From Closterium sp. Naga37s-1 (taxonomy: Eukaryota > Streptophyta > Zygnematophyceae > Desmidiales > Closteriaceae), in assembly GCA_947471745.1 (NCBI GenBank), contig CANJKZ010000064.1:62001-126000 (forward strand): a stretch of 64,000 nt of DNA, written 5' to 3'. Position numbers and translations under genes: made by a program. Under the pieces are notes generated by a model. That model saw only the letters and a program-made list of their open reading frames with translations. It was not told the origin of the DNA and searched no databases. Shown here one piece after another: positions 11,699-22,503 of this stretch (its first letter is position 1; every line of letters starts with the position of its first letter).

Positions 11699-13440
11699 GG
11701 TTTCAGCTCGTGCAAGGAAGCTGCAGACGTGGTTAGCGGCGACCAGTACGTGTTGCTTCTGGCGTTGCTGTGAGCGTGGGAGTAACTAATCACCGCCGAC
11801 CGCGAATACTAGCTCCACTCGCTCGCATTGCGCACAGCTTGGCCCCACCATCCATTCCACGCAAATCCCCGCTTCCCCAAAGGGCACTTGGGGTAGCCAA
11901 ATGGTGATGTGGCATTACGAGAGAGGTTGCGGGAGCCTCGAGATTCGCAAGCCTGAAAGCCCAGCCTGAAAGGCTGGGAAGATTGTCCTCGATAGTGGAT
12001 GGACCGAGGAAGATCTGCTTTGCAAAGAGCATAAACCCTTATCTCTTTCCACGATGCATTGATACTTGCAACCGCTGGAACAAAAAAACATGAATCTCAA
12101 GTAACATGAAACACGACTCAGCTGATAGCGAAACATCGAGCTGATAGGTTCCGCAGTCTCGACCATTCAGTGGTACAGCATCCACGTCAATTGCAAAGGA
12201 ACGGACGACGTAAAGTAGCAGACACCGAGAGTGTAACGCCGTTCAGTTCTTATTGGCGCCACGGCCTTCGAGCTTTGCCAGCCATTCGACGCACGTCAGA
12301 CTTGCTTCAACCCCTCATGTCGTGTCCTGTGGTGCTCAGACAATCCATGGAAATTCAGAACTTTGGCGGCAGGTACGGGTGCAGGTTCATAGCGCCATGG
12401 GTTCGAGGAATTGACGAATCGGGTTAGGGCGACAGCAAACTTGTAGATATTTCCCGAGAGTTTAGGGCTTGTGTCTAAAATGACAGGCTTTTGCACACCC
12501 TTCTTGAAAATGCACGTGAAAATCAAACCACGGGCAGTTATAGCGAAGCAAAATGGATAATGAAGGAGGTTTATCCCAAAGTTTTCTGATGTTAGAATAT
12601 TCACTTTATCCATTCTGAGCCCAATATCGTTTCCAGATAAGGGGAGGATAAAAAACATTTGAAACTGAATGAACGGGACCACCTAGTCGTCCGCCTGCAC
12701 CGACTTACTCCACCCACACACAGCTGCTGTCCTGAAGACATGACACTACAGTATCTTCAGATGCTCCATACGTACCAAGTCTGTTCACTTCTGAGGGAGG
12801 AAGAAAAGGGACCTAAATATTTGTGAGCCTTCACCCTTCAACTGCCTGGTCCTGGACCCTTCACTAGCTTTTGATTTGCCTTTCATCTGGCCATCCACCT
12901 TCATTTCGCCTTGAGGTAGACCTTTGGCGAAACAAGGAGTCAACCATGCCTTTTCTTGTCAACCATGCCTTTTCTTCTTAAGTCCAGCAGCCTCTCCCGT
13001 TCGTCTGCGCCTGCGCGCTCTGACCGCCCTTGCCTAATGGCATCGCTAGTACCATCTGCGTGCCACTCCACAGCGCTGACGCGTGGCCATTCCACGGCGG
13101 CTCTTCGCATTGACAGGTGAGGACCACACTGCAGTGGCCATGGCGCTCCAATTCTCACCATCGCGTCCTTTCCTTTTGAGCCTTCCTTTCTCAGAGTCGC
13201 TGAGCTCCTTACACTTCCCGATTTGATAACTCGTCGTCTTCAGTTTGTCTTTACCCTGGTTTTCCAAAGCGGGAAACAGCGAGGGTATGAGAAGTCACGC
13301 CACGCATGTCTACGCTTCTTCTCCTCCCCCACACCTCACTTCTCACCAATCGGTTTCTCTGTGCCCGTTCCTTTGCGTCTCGACCACCCAATATCAGCAG
13401 CACTGCAGGCACGTGCACGTCGCTCGCCGTGGCGACCACC
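11699..13440. other. Divergent intergenic region
   Basis: 1.7 kb between the start codons of the fibrillin (-) and zinc-finger (+) genes, so both promoters are here. A near-perfect tandem doublet (ACCATGCCTTTTCTT twice) lies at about 12943-12977, and a small GC palindrome (CCCAGCCTGAAAGGCTGGG) at about 11960. No coding exon is supported. Confidence 0.5.
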
Positions 13441-14925
13441 ATGCCTGCACGCCCGCACGCACTCTCCTGTGTCTGCGCGTCCCCCTTCCTCCGCCGCTCA
13501 CCGTCTCTTGGCCACTCCAACGGCCATAGTCCGTCGCTCGGTGCGAGTCATGGTGTCCCGCGCCGCTGGAGTTTCTCCTGCTCTGCTACTGCGCGCGAAG
13601 CGGGTGGCGAGGCGGCGGAAGTTGGTGTCACGAGCAGGTGAGAGGCAGGAGTAAAATCTTGTGGCGCGAAAGCGGCACGCGAGGCTTGCGAATGGATCGG
13701 ACTTACCGTTTCGTCTCCCGCTCTCCCAATCCCGCCTTGCAGCTCCGCTCTTCCCGCCTCGTCTCACGAGCATCATGAGCTCGCCGGCGTCATCGCCGCC
13801 CGGCCCGCCGCGGGGACGGCCACGGGCGTGGAGGAGACCAACGTGGGGCACGAAAGTACTCGAGCCGCGGCGCAGGTGGCGACAGCGTCGCTGTCGCAGG
13901 CTCTGCTGCGACGGTCGTCGCGGACTGTGGCGACTGTGAGCGCTGCGGCCGCCACAGCGGGACGGCCAGGGGCTCGCATGACAGGGGCGCTGCGAGGTGA
14001 GGAGGAGAGGGGGGCAGAGGAGGCGGGGATAGAGGTGGAGCTGGGGGAGGGAAAAGACAGGGAAGAAAACAATGGGCGATGACAGCGGGTGCGGGATTGT
14101 TGAAAGTAGCAGCCATACTGACTCCCTTTATCGCATTGCTTTTGTGCTTGGTGTGTGTGACTGCAGGCAAGGGAGGAGTGGTGGTGGCAGTTGTGCTGGC
14201 TGTGGCTGGCATAGCTACACTAGTGATGAGGGAGCACCAGCACCACCATGAGCACGAGCACGAGGAGCACGGCAACGAGGTGAGGCCATGCCCATGCCTG
14301 CAAGGACGCATGCGCAGTTCTGATGCTAGACCCACCTCTCTCGTTTGGTGTGACCAAGGTTTGTCTCATCATGCCTCTCTGTTTGTCTCCTGGTTGTTGT
14401 CCCTGTGTGCTATCTCGCTGGTGTGTGTGGTGGTGAGCAGTGCGAGTTGTGTGGCGGGTATGGGCTGCACTGCTGCACGTTATGCAAGGGCACAGGCTTG
14501 ATCCGCTGGGAGGGCAAGTTCGACCGCAATGATCCGTGTCCGGCCTGTGTAGGCGAAGGGTGTTCCAAGGTATGCGTGGGCAAAAGTTCTGCTATGGTTT
14601 AGGGTGTTCCATGAGTCAACTTTGAACACGAGTCTCGTGAGTCATCTCTGCACGGCCCTCTCTTTCCTGACTGTCCTCTCCTCCCTCCTGTCCTGACCTT
14701 CATTCCTCGTTCCCTCCCTTCCTCATTTCTTTCCCGCCCCTTATTCCACCCTGGGCCTTCCCACCCAAACAACTTTCACGACATAACGTTTTACCTGCCA
14801 CTTTGTCGAATGACTTCCTTGCATCACCCTGCACCCCCTACTGACCATTGCAGTGCCCAGAATGTGGAGGAGTGAAAATACGCAGGGGTATCCCTCCTAT
14901 TGTACTGGAGCGCAGGGAACTCTGA
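13441..14925 (+). CDS. DnaJ cysteine-rich (zinc-finger) domain membrane protein, probably plastid
   Basis: Model: exons 13441..13637, 13743..13996, 14167..14279, 14441..14569 and 14854..14925; 254 residues, phases consistent. The N-terminal ~150 residues are Ser/Arg/Ala-rich and poor in acids, like a plastid transit sequence. Exon 3 encodes one membrane helix (VVVAVVLAVAGIATLVM) followed by a His/Glu-rich stretch (HQHHHEHEHEEHG). Exons 4-5 carry repeated CxxC(x)G motifs: CELCGGYG, CTLCKGTG, CPACVGEG and CPECGG. This is the DnaJ/BSD2-type zinc-binding fold with no J domain. Related plant proteins (LQY1, BSD2, ORANGE, PSA2) act as thiol or folding helpers for photosystems or Rubisco in plastids. 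I cannot assign this one to a named member. The C-terminus ends ERREL, the last residues recalling LQY1-like tails. The His-rich segment could bind metal. Confidence 0.75.
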
Positions 14926-15600
14926 GCTGAGCACCAACCAGTATCGTAATAAGTTTAACTTCTAGTGACCTCCCACCCAGCCTCAGACAAGGACCTGGGC
15001 GTCGGCACATGCTGTAAACCGCTGTATCTGATGAGCTTTATGTACAAATGCACCTGTTTATAGTGGTTCATCAAATAGTCATGACAAAACATGGTTCCAT
15101 TGACCAACAGGACTAAAAAACACGAGAATTCTGTCTCCACTACATGTTTGCTTATGAAGTTGGTAAACCAGAAAGAGAATGACATGACAGAATCTACAGG
15201 TGTTTGTAAGGAGAACAAACTAGCCACTGACCAAAGTTCACTGTTCCGGCGTGGCTCAGCGAATCCTATGGCGAACTCCTCCCATCTCATGGGAAGATCC
15301 CGTGAACATCCGTCTGACGTGTCGTGTGAAGGAGTACTTGTTCGCCTTAGAAGCGAAGTGAGCTTCTCGACTCGATACAACCTGTAAGCCCGAGAGGTGA
15401 ATTTGATCAAGTGCGTCTTGATTCCTTTCGTGTGAACCGTTCATCCACCTTCCGAGTTTTGCTCGCTTTCTGTCTCCATCGTGTTTCACCTGCAATAAAC
15501 CCAAAGCAAGAAGATTCTGCGCCCCATTTTCGTTCTTGAATCTCGCGCACACCTTGAAGACGGTTCTTTCCCGTCGGTTTCCGTCTCAAGTCGCGCAGCC
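14926..15600. other. Intergenic region
   Basis: 675 bp between two codirectional genes. It should hold the promoter and 5' UTR of the SLH gene. No repeat or coding exon is supported. Confidence 0.5.
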
Positions 15601-18600
15601 ATGGCGGGACAGTGCGTGGGATCGTCCTCGCTGACGGCAGGACAAACGCCTCTTACTTGTTTCTCCGCCACTCCAGCCCCTATCCTCCATTCCCCCTCGT
15701 CCACCCTACTTCCTCGTCGCATCCACTCCGTCCATCCTCGCCCATCCTCAGCTGGTCGCACATCGTCGCACCGTCGCACACCGTTCCTTCCCCACCGCTC
15801 CTTCTCGAGTCCGCTTTTCGCTCCGCTGCCCCCGTCTCGTCCCCCCGCTCTCCGCGCATCCAAGGCGGGCAGCGACGCGCCGCTCAGCGACTCCACGGGC
15901 GGGGAGGGCCAGCAGCCGCGGAAGGGCGCAGAACGACCCTCGGGGGCGGAGTTTCCGCCAGGCGCGCTCAACGGGGCGAGCAGGCCCGGAGCGGGTGGCG
16001 GGGGCGGCGGCGCTGATGCTGCGGCATCGTGGGGCGATGGGCAGAAGAAGGACATTTCCGGGGGATGGAGCGATCCGTCGGATCTAGACCAATCACGATC
16101 GTCGGCGGGTAACCCACCAGGTATGTGGTGATCTGCGACGAGGATCCCAAGTAGATTCCGCACGTACATCCATAGAAGCAACGTACCCCGTCTCGCGCAG
16201 CGCCCTGTCGCAATCTGTCGTGGGACCTCGGCGCGTCGGACCTGCCCGGCGCGACGACCCAAGATACGAAGACACGTGCCGCGATACGAGTCATCTGGAA
16301 GCGGCAACGGTGCTGCCCGGCGCATTGACACTATAAGTGCATATGCAAGCAGTGTTGGACGGTCGTGCCATGCTGCCGCTATACCTGCTTCGCGCCATCC
16401 CATTGCTCTGCTCTGCATCTCCCATCTGCCGTTCCTCATTCACTTGACGCCGTTCTCGCTTGCGCGGATCCCCCATCCCATCCCCATCTGCTGTGCCCCA
16501 CAGGCCTTCCCGAGTTCGCGGCGGGCTTCGTTCTGCTGCTGGGGCTCGGCGCGCTTGCCTTCGCCGGCTTGCACAGACGAGGTGCGTTGCTGCTCTCGCC
16601 TGCCCTGTGCACCATCATCCGTCACCCGATTCGCACCGTTGCCACTCTGTCTCGGCGTCTGCTTTTCCCTCTCCCCCTCCCTCTCCCTCTGCCCGTCCCT
16701 CTCCCTCTGCCTCTACTTTGGTGTGAGCAAGTGAGTGATTCAGTAAGAGTGTTAGCGTGTACATCTTCGCAAGTATCGCCATCGTCGGCGCCAGCAGCAG
16801 GCCAGTGAATCCTAAACCCACACCGTCGTCTTCCCGCTCCCCCCCCAGTGTCCGCTGCAGGCCGTACCAGTGCTCCCAAGCCGCCTGAAGCGGCGGTCGT
16901 CGGCACGCTGCTGCCCTCCTCCGCTCAACCCAGCCCGTCCGCTCATGCACCAAGCACCGATGCGTCTGCTGCTGCTGCTGCCCCCGCCTCAGCCCTGAGC
17001 GGTTCTGAGGGGTCAGGCAGCGAGGGGGCGGGGAAGAAGGACGCGGAGAGGCAGGCGGGAGGAGAGGGAGAGTCAGAAGCGAAACGGGCAGAAACCTCGG
17101 ATGGGGCAGCAGGGGCGGGAGGGATGGCGGATGCGGCAGCGAGCAGGGGCGTTGACCCGTCTCTGAACGACCTGCTGCTGCCGTCTCAGATCGTGGCTGC
17201 TGCCACTGTCGCCGCCGACACGCCCCCGCCCCTCCCCTTCCCCATCACCCTGCAGCACCCCAGCACCACCACTGGCGCCGCTGCTGCTGCTGCTGCTTCC
17301 AGTGAGGGAGCGGGCAGGCAGCAGGGCGAGGAGAAGCAGGCCCCGCGTGGGGAGGCAGCAGAGCAGGCGGGGAGCAAGGCGCAGGGGCTGGAGCAGCTGC
17401 TGTCAGGGAACCAGGGGGAGGCGGGCGCAGCCCTGAGCGCGCTGGGAGTGGGCGGCGGGGCGGAGGAGGAGGGGGAGGATGTGGTGGGGCCGTTCGCGGC
17501 GGAGATGGCGGAGTCAGTGTCGGAGCTGCGCCCGTGGCTGGAGGCCATGCAGGCGGAGCAGGCAGGGGAGGGCGCGGAGGGGGGGGAGGCGGCGGAGAAG
17601 GCCTTGGAGGGACGGGGTGAGGGGGGAGGTGAAGCGGAGGGAGCGTCTCGAGAGAAAGCAGATGGGGAAGGTAGGAAGGGCGAGGGAGTGGTGACAGCAG
17701 AGGAAGTGACGTTGAGTGGAGTGCCGGCTGCTGCAAGCGTTGCTGATTCCGACCCTGCAGCTGCTCCCGCTCCTGCTGCTGTGCCTTCTCCTCCTCCCGC
17801 GGCAGCAGCAGCTGACAGTGCGAGCAGCAGTGCAGGCGGCGCCAGCCCCATGTCATGGGGCATGGCGGTGTTTGTGCCTGCGCCACTCAGCGCCGCGCCC
17901 CCTGCAGCAGGCGGGGCGGGCGAGGCGAGGGCGGGGCAGGTGGTGGTGCGCGCAGCCGTGGACAGCTCGCAGCACACGGCGCTGGAGGCGCTGCAGGCGC
18001 TGGAGGTGAGGGGGGAGGGGGGAGGAGGGAGGGGGGACGGGGGAGGGGGGAGGGGTTGGGGGTAAAGGGATTGGAGGGAATGGAAGTCGGCAGCGATGGT
18101 GGGGGGGTGAAAGGGTTGGGTTGGTGGCAGGGAGCAGGGAAGGGCGGGAATGGAGAGACACGGGAAGGGGTGGTTGATTCATATCTGCCTCTCTCTGCGG
18201 ACATTCTCTTGCACCTTGTGCTCATGTACGCCGTGCTTCACGTCCTGCTCCCTCGTGCGTGTGTGCCCCTGCTGCTCCGTGCGTGTGCGTGCTGTTGATG
18301 CTGCTGTGGGTGGGCGGCAGGTGATAGAGGAGGGCGTGGACGCGGCGGGCATCTGCTCGCGCAGGGAGTTTGCGCGCTGGCTGGTGCACGCCTCCAACAC
18401 ACTGTCGCGGTGAGGCACCACTGCTCTCCCACACGCACAGGCTATGGAAAGCACAGTAAATGAAGGGAGTGGAGAGATGACGAGATGCCAGTTGACGAAG
18501 CAGGCCCTGCACGCACTCGCACAGGGGCACATGCACACACCATTCTCACATTCTTGGACGAGAAATCCATTCCATTCCATCCCATTCCACCGCTCGTCAC

Positions 18601-19627
18601 ACCGCTGCTGCCGCTGTTGCTTTCCCATGGCATCACCGTGTGTCCCTCCCGTGGTGGTGCATGCAGGGCGGCATCGGATCGCATCTACCCCGCCATGTAC
18701 GTGGACGGTTCCACCGCACTCGCCTTCGATGACGTCCCCGCCGATGACCCCGACTTCCCTTACATTCAGGGTATGCCCCATGCCATGCGCTGACAGCACT
18801 GTGTGCTGCTTACGGCAGTGCTCACAGCAGTGCTTGCTCTGTGAAGTGAGATGCCTCCCCTGTGAGATGCTGCAGTCTGTGTCGCATGTGGGATGTGGCT
18901 CCCACTGTGCTGCTCGCTTGCAGCATCAGCCCACGTGCATGCTTCCTCCTGAGTCGCAACTCAATGCCCTGGCAACACCCGTGCCATCCTCCCTGAGAAC
19001 TCTCCACAACCTCTCTCTCACTCCCTTTCTGCCCTCCCCCCTGCGTGATCAGGGCTAGCGGAGGCAGGGCTGATCGCCAGCAAGCTCTCCCATGCGGACC
19101 TTGGCTGCCCGCGTGCCGCTGCTGCTGCACGCCGCAGGGGGTGCAGTGCTGGGGCCAGTGCTGCCTTCCGCCCTGACTGGTACCTACCACCACTGACGTG
19201 CTGCGGGCGTATCTAGGGATTTCGTTGAATGTTACACACATCCCACCATGCTGAATTCTTAGTTTCACTCCGTGCCTACCACCATCTCTTCATGCACCGT
19301 ACCATGTTGTCACACCAGCATGTAATTTATTTTCTTTTCCACGATACCACCATGGCATGCGTTTGCTATGCATTTAGTCACATGCCGTTATTCCACCATG
19401 CGTGCACTGTGTTGTCACGATTCTTTTTCACCTGCCGTGACATCGCTTCTCACCTCCACCGCACCCACTGTGTTGGCAGTGCGTTGACTCGGCAGGACCT
19501 CATTTCCTGGAAGCTCTCCCTGGACTACCATAACATGATGCCGCTGCAGCCCAAGGAGGTGCGCAACGAGCCTCATTCTACCCGTCAACTTCCGAACAAA
19601 ACAAAACAAACAAACAAACAAACAAAA

Positions 19628-19662
<35 letters not shown>

Positions 19663-21808
19663 TCAACGTTTGGTTCTTCATGTCGCCCTTGCTCTGCATG
19701 TAACCTTGATAAAAAAAAAAAAACATATAAAGAGTAATTTGGCTCCTCTCCCTCCGTGCATGGGTGTGTGGGTCCATGTGGCAGGACGTGGTAGCAGCGG
19801 TGGGGTTCATAGACGCGGAGAGGGTGGACGAGGATGCCCTGCCTGCCATCGCACAGGACGTGCTCAGAGGCGACAGGAGCATCATTGCTGCTGCCTTGGG
19901 TGAGTCGCTTCCTCCATGCCTCCATGCTGTCATGTCGCCATGCCTCCAAGTCTCCATATGATACTTCTTGTTCACTTTGGTGCAATGAGTGTTGAAGGCC
20001 ATCAGCACCATCACACAGCATACAGCAACCATACCATGTTGGCACATGGGTCAAAACCACTCGCCAACACCCGCGCCCGTGCCTCCACCCCTCTCTCGCA
20101 CCCCTCTCCAGGCTTCACGCGCCGCTTTGACCCGCACAAGCCAGTGACGCGCGGGCAGGCAGCAGTGGCGCTGGCGGGGGGCGGGGTGAGCGAGGTGGTG
20201 GCGGGGGAGATGGCACGCGTAGAAGCAGAGCACATAGCCGAGGCCGCCATGGCTGTGGTGCAGGAGGAGGCAGCAGCCGCTGCAGCGGCAGAGGCAGCAG
20301 TGCTGGCAGCAAAGGAAGAGGCGGTGGCGGTGGAGAGGAGGCGCCGGGAGGAGGCGGAGAGGGCGGCAGAGGCTGCTATGGCGCGGGTGGAACGCCTTGA
20401 GACGGAGCTGCAGACGGAGAAGGTGAGGGGTGGGGGCGGGGGGGAGGGCGGGGGTGTTGTGCGAGAGTGTGGGGAGCGGAGGAATGCGTATGGACACGGG
20501 TTGCGTTTGGTGGGTAAGGGTGATTGGTGATGTTTGTGCATTGCATTGGTGCGAGCATTCTCTTGTGCTGTGGATCTCCAAGTGTGCGAAGCACTTCGGC
20601 ATGATCCTTTCCTACCCCTGCTGCCCTCTCTCGACAGGAGGAGCTGGAGCAGCAGCGACAAGCGCTGGCAGGGATGAGGGCGGAGGCACGGCGAGAGAGG
20701 GAGGAAGCGGAGGCAGCAGTGGAGCAGCAGAGGCAGGAGGTGGAGAAGCAGATTAGCAAGGTAGAGCAGGAGCGGAGGACAGCAGAGGAAGCACTTGCTG
20801 AGGCGAGGGCTGCTGCTGCTGCTGCCGCTGAAGCAGCAGAGGAGCTGCGAGTGGAGAAGGAGCAACTGGAGGCAAAGAGGTGGGTTTCTTTTCATGGTAA
20901 TGCCTTCTCCTAACGGTTCATGTGGATGTTGTGCCTTCTCACCTGTTTAAACATTCATCTGGTTCCTGTAGTAAGTTTCCTTCTCTTTCATCCTGCCTGT
21001 GTGTGACCTCCTCAGGCATGTGACGGAGGAGCAGGCACAGCTGGTGCAGGACGCAGCGGAGGAGCTGCGAAGGGCTCGCCTGCAGCTGCAGCGCCGGTGG
21101 CAGCAACAGAACGACATAAGGGGAGGGGAGGATGGGCGCAGCGTGGATGGTGCCAGCATAGTAACAGATGATGGTGGTGCAGGGGAAGGGACAGATGGCA
21201 GCATAGCGGTGGAAGCGTCAGACGAGGAGAAGCAGTTGCTTGAGCGAGTGGCAGGGATTCTAGCCAGGAAGCAAGCAGCAGAGAGGGAGAACGGTGGGGG
21301 CTTTGCCTTTGGATGGAGCCCTGATGCAGCGGTAGTGAAGGCCAGGCAGCTGCTGCAGCAAGCAGTGGAGCGGGTGAAGGCTGCAGGGCAGGCCGTCCCT
21401 CGTGACCCTTCTGCACTAGCTCAACTGTTGCAGCAGCAGGCCACGTCCACCGTTGAAGGCGCCAAGGCTGCTGTAGGGGTGGCCCTGCAGCGAGGCACGG
21501 CTGCTGGAGAAGCGTCATATGGTGGGGTGGTGAGCCAAATGAGGGAGCTGGGAAAGCGGTTGACAGGAACGCAGAAGGCACAAGAGGAGGCAGTCACACG
21601 CACTGTTGAAGTACAACACCGTGTTGGGGGGGACAAGGGTGGTGACGCAGGGAGCAGAGCATCTGAGTTGGTGGAAGAAGCGATGCATGTTGGAGGGAGG
21701 CTTGTGGAGGGGGTGAAGAAGAAAGCACATAGAAGAATGCACGAAGTTAAGGAAGTTGTGGATCAGCTTATGGAGGGGTGGTCCAAGAAAGGTGGTGGGA
21801 CCCCTTAG
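15601..21808 (+). CDS. Plastid SLH-domain coiled-coil membrane protein
   Basis: Model of 11 exons: 15601..16120, 16504..16581, 16849..18005, 18321..18409, 18667..18770, 19053..19179, 19480..19558, 19785..19899, 20112..20422, 20638..20879 and 21016..21808; 1,204 residues with every phase consistent. Start context is GCAGCCATGG. Residues 1-80 look like a transit peptide. A membrane helix at ~177-197 (EFAAGFVLLLGLGALAFAG) is followed by ~390 residues of acidic Gly/Ala/Glu-rich disorder. SLH-like modules lie at ~586-790: GICSRREFARWLVHASNTL, DDPDFPYIQGLAEAGLI, LTRQDLISWKLSLD, and FDPHKPVTRGQAAVAL. A long Glu/Ala/Arg coiled coil covers ~795-980, then a C-terminal region of unknown type. SLH domains come from bacterial cell-wall anchoring; the layout resembles Arabidopsis plastid proteins such as At5g23890 (from memory). 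Likely a thylakoid or envelope organiser of cyanobacterial descent; role inferred. Confidence 0.82.
19598..19659. repeat. Simple repeats inside an SLH-gene intron
   Basis: An (AAAC)n/(CAAA)n run is directly followed by a T tract of about 30 bases in the intron between SLH exons 7 and 8. A second A run (about 12) lies near 19710. No target duplication was recognised, so this is called a simple repeat and not a retroposon. Confidence 0.7.
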
Positions 21809-22503
21809 GGTGTCTTGACTTGCGTGCAATAGTTATAATCATAGTAAGCTGTACGTGATCTTTACAAGCCTTGAAAGGCGTGCCTCTATGAGACTCCTTT
21901 CTTGTAATACCGTACCATGATCTGGATGTCGCAGAGCAGAGCACGTCATCACAAGCGCACAGTCGGGGCTCCCCAGTTCCCTAGTGGCTTGGGAATTTGC
22001 ATTCTCCCATGTATCATGTGCATGAGCATTCGCATGCTCCCTGTGTCAGAGCGGGAAAGGAGGGAGAGGGCGGTGAGAGAGAAGACTACATTACATTGTG
22101 GACGTAGAGAGGGCTGCTGGAACTGAGGGGAGGGGAGTTGGGGTTGATGAGTTGGTAGCAGCGGGGACAAATGACTGCTTGCCCTTTCGTGAGCATCTTC
22201 ATGACCGGTGTAGGGACATCGCAAAAAGTCCACTCTCCTTCATAGGGGTGAGGTGAGTGAGTGAGCAGCAGAGAGGTTACTATGTTGAGTACGGTAAGAT
22301 ATCATATCAGTACCAATCCATGTACCATCATATTTTGCTAGCAATATTGCCTTCCTTCCTAGTGCAAAAAACACTCTTACCATATTATACACACAGTAGC
22401 TACCACTGGTACCATAGTAAACCTAAACTTCATATCAATAAATGGAAGATAAGATCCTTTGCCGAGCTTTGTGCATGCAATGTAGCACTCCATCACATCC
22501 CCC
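21809..22503. other. Convergent 3' intergenic region
   Basis: 695 bp between the convergent stop codons of the SLH and acyl-CoA oxidase genes. It becomes AT-rich from about 22270 to 22460. Nothing coding is supported. Confidence 0.5.

Noticed and set aside
17186..17977. Long antisense frames inside SLH exon 3
   Set aside because: They mirror the Ala/Glu/Gly-rich sense codons; the sense exon fits splice phases on both sides.
19598..19659. Possible retroposon with A-rich and T-rich tails in an SLH intron
   Set aside because: No target duplication or body sequence between the tracts; a simple repeat explains it.
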